Below are positions 1 to 6,284 of a DNA stretch of 24,482 nt, one piece after another (position 1 is the stretch's first letter; every line of letters begins with the position of its first letter). Below the pieces are notes generated by a model, which saw only the letters and a program-made list of their open reading frames with translations, was not told the origin of the DNA and made no database searches. The stretch covers positions 1 through 24,482 of the forward strand of contig CAAFTU010000083.1 in NCBI GenBank assembly GCA_900766005.1, written 5' to 3'. This DNA is from an uncultured Bacteroides sp. (GTDB lineage: Bacteria; Bacteroidota; Bacteroidia; Bacteroidales; Bacteroidaceae). A program made the translations under genes and the position numbers.

Positions 1-64
1 AGATTTGGGACGTTAGAATTTGTTTTTCTCTAATTTATAGTACAAACCTATAATTAAGGATTAT

Positions 65-991
65 ATGACAACAAAAACAATTAGAGAAATTGCGTTAGCT
101 TGGAAGAGTGATAAGCAACGTTATGTAAAGCAGTCTACTTATGCTGCTTACGTGTTAATTCTAGAGAACCATCTATTACCATCATTTGGTGATTATGAAT
201 CTCTCAGTGAAAAACTGGTACAAGAGTTCGTCCTGCAAAAATTGGAGAATGGACTCTGTGTAAAAACGGTGAAAGACATACTTATCGTTCTCAAAATGGT
301 AATGAAATTCGGTGTGAAAAATGAATGGATGAACTATTGCGAATGGGATATCAAATACCCGACTTCTGAAACCAATAAAAATTTGGAAGTGCTGACTATA
401 GCTCACCATAAGAAGATTCTTGATTTCATCAAAGAGAATTTTACGTTTCGCAATCTCGGTATTTATATCAGCTTGACTACCGGACTGCGTATTGGTGAAA
501 TCTGTGGATTAAAATGGTCGGATATAGATGTTTGCAACGAAACGATAACCGTAAGACGAACGATTGAACGCATCTATATAATTGAAGGTGATTGCAAGCA
601 TACCGAATTGGTAATCAATACACCCAAAACTAAAAATTCTTGCAGAGAGATTCCGATGAATAAAGAGTTATTGGCTATGGTTAAACCACTAAAAAAAGTC
701 GTAAACAACGAGTTCTATGTAGTGACAAATGAAGAGAAGCCAACAGAGCCTAGAACCTATCGTAATTATTATTACCGTTTAATGAAGCGTTTGGAGATAC
801 CTCGTTTAAAATACCATGGATTGCGACACAGCTTTGCAACCCGTTGTATTGAAAGTAACTGTGACTATAAAACGGTCAGCGTATTACTCGGCCATGCCAA
901 CATTACGACAACGCTTAATCTATATGTACATCCCAATATGGAACAGAAGAAACGCTGCATCACCAAGATGCTCAAATCCCTTAAGAAATGA
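65..991 (+). CDS. Tyrosine recombinase / site-specific integrase
   Basis: A 308-residue phage-type integrase that would cut and rejoin DNA through a covalent phosphotyrosine. The N-terminal ~110 residues look like a SAM-like core-binding domain (KQSTYAAYVLILENHLLPSF). The catalytic domain follows with all expected residues visible: Arg in TTGLRIGEICGLKW, Lys in NTPKTKNSCREIP, HGLRHSFATR (the HxxR box), LLGHANITTTLNLY (second His and the nucleophilic Tyr). Length is typical of compact integrases, so it appears intact. An AAGGA lies 4 nt before the ATG and supports the start. It is the only plus-strand gene in the window, is visibly more AT-rich than the genes to its right, and has no excisionase, relaxase or phage gene beside it here; any cargo would lie left of the window. 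It could belong to an integrative element or be a recombinase acting on a nearby invertible site. Family call certain, role unknown. Confidence 0.93.
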   Translation: MTTKTIREIALAWKSDKQRYVKQSTYAAYVLILENHLLPSFGDYESLSEKLVQEFVLQKLENGLCVKTVKDILIVLKMVMKFGVKNEWMNYCEWDIKYPTSETNKNLEVLTIAHHKKILDFIKENFTFRNLGIYISLTTGLRIGEICGLKWSDIDVCNETITVRRTIERIYIIEGDCKHTELVINTPKTKNSCREIPMNKELLAMVKPLKKVVNNEFYVVTNEEKPTEPRTYRNYYYRLMKRLEIPRLKYHGLRHSFATRCIESNCDYKTVSVLLGHANITTTLNLYVHPNMEQKKRCITKMLKSLKK

Positions 992-1051
992 CTTGCCACT
1001 ATATTTCATCAGTTTTTAGTGGGAAGAACAAACTGCCCAATTAAACAACAA

Positions 1052-1271
1052 AGATTGCTAACTTAGCGAACGGAGATTGCTAACTTTTACCTCGCAAAGT
1101 GGCACTTTTCAGAAAGCAGCGAGTTAGCACATAGAAACCTATAGGTTTAGCACCCGTAAACCTATGCTTTTTGAGTGCTAAAACATAGCTTTTTTAGCGC
1201 TAACTCACAGCTTTTTATCTTGCATTGTACTAAAATGGTTGACATCTTCTACTAAAATAGTGGAGATTATT
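1052..1271. repeat. Degenerate tandem array with 22-bp period
   Basis: About ten units spaced 22 bp apart (one step is 23 bp) lie downstream of the integrase. Clear pairs are AGATTGCTAACTT at 1052 and 1074, TACTAAAAT at 1228 and 1250, and C(T/A)(T/C)(A/G)GCTTTTT-type units at 1162, 1184 and 1206. Within the array are perfect palindromes, AAACCTATAGGTTT (1135-1148) and TTAGCGCTAA (1194-1203), and TTAGCAC (1124 and 1147) recurs inverted as GTGCTAA (1175). Since 22 is not a multiple of three, this is not a decayed coding repeat. Two helical turns per unit would place each motif on the same DNA face, as for a row of protein-binding sites. I cannot name the repeat family. Confidence 0.6.
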
Positions 1272-1315
1272 TCCTCCCTGTGAAAGCTGTTTTCTTCACA
1301 AATAGAACTTGTTTC

Positions 1316-1400
1316 ACGCTTCATTATTGATGAAAGAGGACAATCTATCATTCACATTTCACTACAGATGCTTAATTATCAAAAGATTATAATGAAGCGT
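1316..1400. repeat. 12-bp inverted repeat around a 61-bp segment
   Basis: ACGCTTCATTAT at 1316-1327 is the exact reverse complement of ATAATGAAGCGT at 1389-1400. The 61 bp between the arms are AT-rich and hold no gene. The arms could be a recombinase site pair or a long-looped hairpin. No function is shown by the sequence. Confidence 0.5.
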
Positions 1401-1556
1401 TCACCGGATGTTCCCCACACGTAGAGCCCAGAAGTGCCAAACACATTAGATAGACAACCTTTCACACTCCACCAATTCCACCTGCCCCAGTCCCCGTTTA
1501 CAGCTTTAACTATTTTTATTCACCCCATCTTTAGCATGAACGGAAGATAATATGTA

Positions 1557-2894
1557 CTACAACAGTCCATCGTCCTTCTGATGGAAATCTGCACCGGAAG
1601 GACGTTGGAATACACGCAAGCCAAATTCGGGAATGATGGCGAGCACATGATCGAACACATCAGCCTGTATGCCCTCATAGTCCACCCATACGGTAGTGGA
1701 AGAAAAGAAATAGAGTTCCAACGGGATACCATCGGCCGTGGGCTGCAACTGACGCACCATGCAAGTCAGGTCATGGTTCACTTCCGGCAGACTTTTCAGA
1801 TAGCTGGTGAGATAAGCCCGAAACACGCCCAAGTTGGTCTGCCGGCGTCCGTTGACCAACACCGAGTTATCAATTTCGTGTGCTTCATTGTAGGAAGCCA
1901 ATCGCTGCTCCGTACTTTCCACATACTCTTTCAGCAATTGAATCCTGCGGTATTTCTCCAACATGTCCGGTGTGCAGAAGCAAACACTGTTCATGTCGAT
2001 ATTGATAGAACGTTTCACCCGGCGTCCTCCAGACTCCTGCATACCCCTCCAGTTTTGAAACGAATCGCTGATGAGCAGATAAGGAGGAATGGTGGTAATG
2101 GTCTTGTCGAAATTGCGTACCTTCACCGTGTTGAGGGTCACCTCAATCACCGTGCCGTCCGCACCATATTTGGGCATGGTAATCCAATCACCCACCTTCA
2201 GCATATCGTTGGCAGAAAGCTGAATGCCGGATACAAAGCCCATGATGCTATCCTTAAACACCAGCATCAGCACAGCCGCCGAAGCTCCCAGTCCGGTGAG
2301 CAACACCAGCGGACTGCGGTTGATCAGGATGCCGACGATGATGATGGCGCCAATGAAAAAAAGAATCACCTGTGCCGTCTGCAGCAACCCCTTCAACGGC
2401 TTGTCTCTGTACTTCTCCCGCCCGCTGTACACCAGATAAAACGCCGAAAACAGCGCACTCAAAAAGCGCAAAAAAGACACCAGAATATAAATCAGACAAA
2501 AACGGCCTAAAAAATCAAGCCAAAGCGTTCCGACATAATCGGGAAAAGTAAAAGGCAAAGCCACATAAAGCAGCACAGGAGCTACCATGCGGCTGAAGTT
2601 GGTCATGACCTTATCATTAAACACGATGTCATCCCACGTGGCTTTGGTGCGCTGCACCAGCTTGGACACCGTGCGCAGGATAATCCTCCGGCACACCCAA
2701 TTGAGCAAGAAAGCCACTCCTACTATCAATAGCAGGAGAATAAAGCTATCCATCACATCCGCCCCTGCTTCATTCATCCCCAGTGAAAGCAGCCATTCAT
2801 TGACCCGCTGCACCAGGGAATGTCCCGCATAGGGCATATCGCTTCCACCCAACACTTCTTTTACAGTTCCTATCGTCTCACTTACCTCTCTCAT
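1557..2894 (-). CDS. YbdG-like MscS-family mechanosensitive channel
   Basis: A 445-residue inner-membrane channel of the MscS superfamily that releases small solutes when membrane tension rises. About five hydrophobic segments are visible (roughly residues 50-68, 103-116, 128-152, 172-192, 196-215). The MscS pore-lining helix and beta domain follow: GLGASAAVLMLVFKDSIMGF (about 201-220), then SANDMLKVGDWITMPKYGADGTV. The NTVKVRNFDKTITTIP segment precedes a long soluble C-terminus. Size, topology and the QNWRGM region resemble E. coli YbdG (about 415 residues) rather than the small MscS type. It is the last gene of a run that starts with the AAA ATPase at 4760, with a gap of 35 bp to the DUF4435 gene, so read-through is likely. 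No clear terminator was seen after its stop. Confidence 0.9.
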   Translation of the reverse strand: MREVSETIGTVKEVLGGSDMPYAGHSLVQRVNEWLLSLGMNEAGADVMDSFILLLLIVGVAFLLNWVCRRIILRTVSKLVQRTKATWDDIVFNDKVMTNFSRMVAPVLLYVALPFTFPDYVGTLWLDFLGRFCLIYILVSFLRFLSALFSAFYLVYSGREKYRDKPLKGLLQTAQVILFFIGAIIIVGILINRSPLVLLTGLGASAAVLMLVFKDSIMGFVSGIQLSANDMLKVGDWITMPKYGADGTVIEVTLNTVKVRNFDKTITTIPPYLLISDSFQNWRGMQESGGRRVKRSINIDMNSVCFCTPDMLEKYRRIQLLKEYVESTEQRLASYNEAHEIDNSVLVNGRRQTNLGVFRAYLTSYLKSLPEVNHDLTCMVRQLQPTADGIPLELYFFSSTTVWVDYEGIQADVFDHVLAIIPEFGLRVFQRPSGADFHQKDDGLL

Positions 2895-2929
2895 TCAATA
2901 CTTCTTTGCTAATCCAACAAATAAACACT

Positions 2930-3931
2930 CTATTTTCCTTTTTCCAAATATTCGGCAATGTCCTGTCTCAACCAGTCGTAATGAAACAGACGCTTGTAGG
3001 CCCCGTTTCGTTTGAGCATGATTTCCACATTCACCTGACTGTTCTGATAACAAGTCAATTCATTCTTGAATTGTTCATCATGCTCTGCCAACCGTTTAAT
3101 TTCCAGTTCGCGTTCGCGTCGCAGCACGGTGCAGACCGGATTCAGCAGTTTCATCACCACATTGTCCATGATGTGATGTCCCTGCATATACAGATAGGTC
3201 GTTTCAGGTATCAAACCCAGTTCCTTCAGTTCCGAGCGCAAGGCATTCACTTGAGGTATCTTCTTGGCATGCTGCCGCTTAAACATAGCCAGTTTCTGAT
3301 TGACCCTCCTCCGCACATCCTCCAGACTCCGCTCGGGATGCCGGATGCTTACCTCCTTCAATGCCGTGCACGTGTGCAGTTCGTGCATCGGAAACGTGTG
3401 CGTGTCTCCCTGCCGGTAAAACCAGATATTCCACAGAAACAACAGATAAACAATTTCAGAATACTGCTTCATATACGTTTCAAAATCGAATATAATGCGG
3501 TCGTTCAGCGTAGCCTGCACACACACTTCATGCAGACTTTCGGCGAAGCAGTGATAATTCTCAATGGCATACGTATATGTCTGAAAAATATAAGGATTGC
3601 CATTGATTTTGCTCGAAGTGCGGGTAGCCCCCTGCAACAGGAAATCATAATCACTGTCTACACAGGCTATCATGCTACGCCCCAGCTCAGCCGTATTTAG
3701 GGTATTCATCAGCACCATTTTCTTTCCCTTGGCCAAGGAAGTGGCCGAAGGAAGCATCACCTGAAAATAATGCTCGTCATCTTCAAATTCCTCCAGCAAC
3801 GTACGCCAGAAAGCGATGTCGTCATAGCTTTCCACATACGCCACGATGCGCCGGCGGGCCTTCTTCGAATACAGCTTATGAGCCGCATTGAAGTAGGAAG
3901 AAGTCAGGTTATCTCGTAAAGACGTTGCCAT
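2930..3931 (-). CDS. DUF4435 (Toprim-like, AriB-like) protein
   Basis: A 333-residue DUF4435 protein paired with an AAA ATPase. Near its N-terminus YVESYDDIAFW (E34, D37, D38) matches the acidic first motif of Toprim-like folds, and IACVDSDYDFL (D92, D94, D96) matches the second. QTYTYAIENYHCF (about 118-129) is the hallmark IENY segment of DUF4435. DUF4435 is the family of AriB, the Toprim nuclease effector of PARIS phage defence. Start choice: an in-frame GTG at 3958 would overlap the ATPase by 26 nt, but the ATG at 3931 sits 1 nt past the ATPase stop (TGA-T-ATG) and gives a more usual N-terminus, so I prefer it. The arrangement implies translational coupling and a shared complex. Family call is firm; defence role is inferred from the pairing. 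Confidence 0.85.
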   Translation of the reverse strand: MATSLRDNLTSSYFNAAHKLYSKKARRRIVAYVESYDDIAFWRTLLEEFEDDEHYFQVMLPSATSLAKGKKMVLMNTLNTAELGRSMIACVDSDYDFLLQGATRTSSKINGNPYIFQTYTYAIENYHCFAESLHEVCVQATLNDRIIFDFETYMKQYSEIVYLLFLWNIWFYRQGDTHTFPMHELHTCTALKEVSIRHPERSLEDVRRRVNQKLAMFKRQHAKKIPQVNALRSELKELGLIPETTYLYMQGHHIMDNVVMKLLNPVCTVLRRERELEIKRLAEHDEQFKNELTCYQNSQVNVEIMLKRNGAYKRLFHYDWLRQDIAEYLEKGK

Positions 3932-3932
3932 A

Positions 3933-4760
3933 TCAGTGCAATGAAGTTGATATATCACTTACCTCGGTAACGGCATCCAGCCAGCCTTCCATGATAACAG
4001 CCGGCGAATGGGTCGTCAGAATAATCTGTGCATTGGGATTCAGTTCGCGAATCATGCCGATAAGTTTCTGCTGCCATTCGATGTGGAGCGAAGCCTCCGG
4101 TTCATCCATAAACAGCACACAATGACTGTTGTCCTGCACCAGCACAGTGAGCAAAATAACCAGCATCTGCTTCTCACCGGAAGAAAGTTTGTAAGGAAAC
4201 AGCAGTTCACCGTCCTGATAAAAAGCAATATCATTGCGCTTGCGGTCGATCTTCTTGCGGGTATAGCTGAACAACTCATCAATCATATCCTGAAAGCGGC
4301 GCTTGGCAGTAGACAGGTGAGCTGCATTGCTGCGGTCTTCTTCCTTATCACTGGAGAGCAGATCAATCATCTTGTTGCCGATGTTCACCTGATAATCGAG
4401 ATACCGGCGCTGCAGAAGGTAAATCTGCCAATCCAGTTCCGACTTCACATTCTTATCGGCCATGCGGGCCGTAAAGTCACCCATAATAAGCGGACGGTCG
4501 TAGCTGCGAATCACATCATACGGAATAAACGTAGCCTCGGGATTGTCGAAAAAAAGACGAACTCCATTTTTAGCATCACTCGTTATCTTGCCAGACAATT
4601 CTTCCAGATAATCCACAGAGCGGTTCAAGATGGTGGTCTTTCCCACCCCGTTGATGCCGGAAAGGATATTTACATCGGGACGCAAATCCCATGCGATATC
4701 AAAACGCTCCCACAATCCATGAATTTCAATGCGACGGATATAATTAGCTTGTTGTTCCAT
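3933..4760 (-). CDS. ABC-type AAA ATPase (AriA-like)
   Basis: A 275-residue ATP-binding protein of the RecF/SMC/OLD-like group. Walker A is GINGVGKTT (about residues 35-43), the ABC signature is LSSGEKQML (about 193-201), Walker B is VLFMDEPEASLH (about 220-231), and the switch histidine is in ILTTHSPAVI (about 248-257). The central part (about 90-190) is a short helical insertion rather than a long coiled coil, so it is more compact than many family members. A strong Shine-Dalgarno AAGGAGG lies 6 nt upstream of the ATG. It is first in a unit with the DUF4435 gene and the YbdG-like channel. In PARIS systems an ATPase of this class holds AriB in check and senses phage proteins. That role is inferred here, not seen. 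Confidence 0.88.
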   Translation of the reverse strand: MEQQANYIRRIEIHGLWERFDIAWDLRPDVNILSGINGVGKTTILNRSVDYLEELSGKITSDAKNGVRLFFDNPEATFIPYDVIRSYDRPLIMGDFTARMADKNVKSELDWQIYLLQRRYLDYQVNIGNKMIDLLSSDKEEDRSNAAHLSTAKRRFQDMIDELFSYTRKKIDRKRNDIAFYQDGELLFPYKLSSGEKQMLVILLTVLVQDNSHCVLFMDEPEASLHIEWQQKLIGMIRELNPNAQIILTTHSPAVIMEGWLDAVTEVSDISTSLH

Positions 4761-4766
4761 AGTGTT

Positions 4767-4773
4767 CCTCCTT
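4767..4773 (-). promoter_or_regulatory. Strong ribosome binding site of the AAA ATPase gene
   Basis: Minus-strand AAGGAGG is placed 6 nt before the ATG at 4760. It is a far better Shine-Dalgarno match than is seen at most genes here, and it fixes the start. Confidence 0.7.
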
Positions 4774-4880
4774 TATTTTTAGGTAAAAATACGATTAAAA
4801 GCAATCCGTTCTTCCTTTTCGGCTCACAAATTTTGCAAAAACAAACAGATTACCCGCCAACCATCGGCCTATCTATACAA

Positions 4881-4918
4881 AAACAGCCTTGCTGCCCATC
4901 CGGACAACAAGGCTGTTT
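4881..4918 (-). terminator. Rho-independent terminator of the SusCD operon
   Basis: An 11-bp perfect stem pairs AAACAGCCTTG (4881-4891) with CAAGGCTGTTT (4908-4918), with a 16-nt loop. On the minus strand it is followed by a T-run (TTTTTGTATAG). It lies 24 bp past the stop of the last lipoprotein gene and closes the nine-gene operon. The remaining 4761-4880 separates it from the ATPase gene and must contain that gene's promoter, but I saw no clear -33/-7 match. Confidence 0.88.
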
Positions 4919-4941
4919 CTATGCTGACAAAAATAGCAAAA

Positions 4942-5415
4942 TCAGTTTGCTTTTCCTACTTGTTCCAAGATATCAGCAGGCACCTTATCACAACGCTGGT
5001 AACGTTGCACATTCTGAGCATCATTCTTTCCAGTCCACGTCATAGAACCAGAAGAAAGCAGGTCGGTCACAATATACGAATCACTCCAGTCACCCTGCTG
5101 ATAATCGTACTTACCACTGATAATGTAGCCCAAGTACGCATCTTTTTCTATCTTGAAACGACCGGTGATGCAACGTGCATACATCGAATCGAAGTTCTGA
5201 TACATCTCAAAACTTTTCTCCTTCCGATTGAAAGTAATATAGCAGTAAATTCCCTCCGGAAGCGGCTGACCTTCTCTTTCGGTCAGCTGCCAGGTGCCAT
5301 GCAAATTAGCATAAGTTACCTCCAGCGTCGGCACAGCCGCCGGCTCATCGTCACCACAAGCAGTCAGCCCGACGAAGCACAGCAGCAAAGCCATGAGTTT
5401 AAATATATTTTTCAT
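4942..5415 (-). CDS. Lipocalin-like lipoprotein
   Basis: A small 157-residue lipoprotein, last gene of the SusCD operon. The signal peptide ends in a lipobox, VGLTACGDDEP, with the lipidated Cys at residue 20; the acidic residues after it match the Bacteroides surface-export signal. The mature part begins YANLHGTWQLTEREGQPLP, the GTWQL/GxW motif at the start of lipocalin-like domains found in many Bacteroides lipoproteins. It ends with alternating beta-strand patterns (SGSMTWTGKN). It lies 13 bp after the DUF1573 gene and 24 bp before the terminator. A ligand cannot be named. Lipoprotein status is strong, the lipocalin-like fold moderate. Confidence 0.8.
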   Translation of the reverse strand: MKNIFKLMALLLCFVGLTACGDDEPAAVPTLEVTYANLHGTWQLTEREGQPLPEGIYCYITFNRKEKSFEMYQNFDSMYARCITGRFKIEKDAYLGYIISGKYDYQQGDWSDSYIVTDLLSSGSMTWTGKNDAQNVQRYQRCDKVPADILEQVGKAN

Positions 5416-5428
5416 TTTTCTTTATACT

Positions 5429-6274
5429 TTACTTGTTATTGATATTATTTGTTCTGGAATCCCGTTTCACCACCACTTCAAGCATGCGTTCCGATGGCCG
5501 CCCTGTCAGCCCGTCGACCAACAGAGAAAATCGAATCACATTCCCTGCGGCAGAAGGAAGTTTGCTGCCATCAATCGTCACAACCAACTCAGCCTCACTA
5601 TGAGGTGCAATCACCTCCGGCTCCGTACGGAAAGACGCATAAGAAGGCAGCAGTTTGGCAGAAAGCTTCAGTGGATGCTCTCCACTGTTGGCACAAAGTA
5701 TCCGCTCTGACGGACAAGAAGAAGACGTCAGTCCGCTAAACACCAACTGCTTGCGTTTCAGACGCAACACTCCCATAGCCTTGGGCAGATACCTCCATTC
5801 GTCGTCCGTCACCACTTCCCCCGTCAGAGAAAGACGAGCTACCGGCCGTTTGCTGTCCAACTGCGTATAAACAAATGCCTGAGTATCAACGGTACCGACA
5901 CGGTTCTTAGGATGAAAAGTCAACGACACACATCCCGTTTCTTCCGGCTGCAACGGCGCCTCAGGAAAAGCAGCCACTGCACAACCGCAAGTAGTCTTGA
6001 CCCGACTCAGCCGAACTACATTTCCGCTGACATTGCGAAAAGTAAAATGAACCATACGCGGACTATCTTCCTCCTTCAAGGTTCCTATCGACTGCCGGCA
6101 AGAATCAAAACGGAGGATGGAAGCCCCGTACTCCAACAGCACGGGATGCACTTCCGCCTCTATCTCTGCCCTGGTGGGAAATTTCCATTCTTGCGCATCT
6201 GCATATACAACAGGCAACAGCAGTGTCCCATAGAAGCAGGCATATCCAATCGCTTTTCTGCTCTTCATCTCCAT
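5429..6274 (-). CDS. DUF1573-containing exported protein
   Basis: A 281-residue exported protein with a signal peptide (GYACFYGTLLLPVVYADAQ, likely cleaved after the AQ). The first domain shows the DUF1573 pattern: FDSCRQSIGTLKEED, then HFTFRNVSGNVVRLSRVKTTCGCA (the conserved CGC), PLQPEETGCVSLTF and GTVDTQAFVYT. A second Ig-like/ASH-type beta segment follows (QLVFSGLTSSSCPSERIL to the C-terminus). DUF1573 domains are short beta sandwiches, very common in Bacteroidetes exported proteins, without a general assigned reaction. The gene is 10 bp after the S8 protease stop, clearly in the same operon. Two starts are possible, Met1 and Met3; an AAGGA a few bases upstream does not decide between them. 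It may be a partner or scaffold for the protease; this is a guess. Confidence 0.82.
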   Translation of the reverse strand: MEMKSRKAIGYACFYGTLLLPVVYADAQEWKFPTRAEIEAEVHPVLLEYGASILRFDSCRQSIGTLKEEDSPRMVHFTFRNVSGNVVRLSRVKTTCGCAVAAFPEAPLQPEETGCVSLTFHPKNRVGTVDTQAFVYTQLDSKRPVARLSLTGEVVTDDEWRYLPKAMGVLRLKRKQLVFSGLTSSSCPSERILCANSGEHPLKLSAKLLPSYASFRTEPEVIAPHSEAELVVTIDGSKLPSAAGNVIRFSLLVDGLTGRPSERMLEVVVKRDSRTNNINNK

Positions 6275-6284
6275 TTATCCTTTA

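Noticed and set aside
996..1022. Possible terminator hairpin after the integrase (CCACTA ... TAGTGG)
   Set aside because: Only a 6-bp stem with a 15-nt loop and no T-run after it; too weak to call.
1052..1271. CRISPR array
   Set aside because: Units are contiguous and degenerate with no fixed repeat plus unique spacers, and no cas gene is present.
1379..1525. Minus-strand frame rich in Trp and Gly (GDWGRWNWW ... GLYVWGTSGERF) after ybdG
   Set aside because: About 40 codons open between stops, with no ATG and no recognisable family; its end overlaps one arm of the 12-bp inverted repeat. Possibly part of an intergenic repeat, not a supported gene.
1581..2510. 309-codon plus-strand ORF opposite the YbdG-like channel
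   Set aside because: Rich in His, Gln and Arg, as is typical of an antisense shadow; the minus-strand frame has a clear family match over the full length.
4008..5045. 345-codon plus-strand ORF opposite the AAA ATPase
   Set aside because: It spans the ATPase gene, the terminator and the lipoprotein end, and has no domain pattern; shadow of the minus-strand genes.
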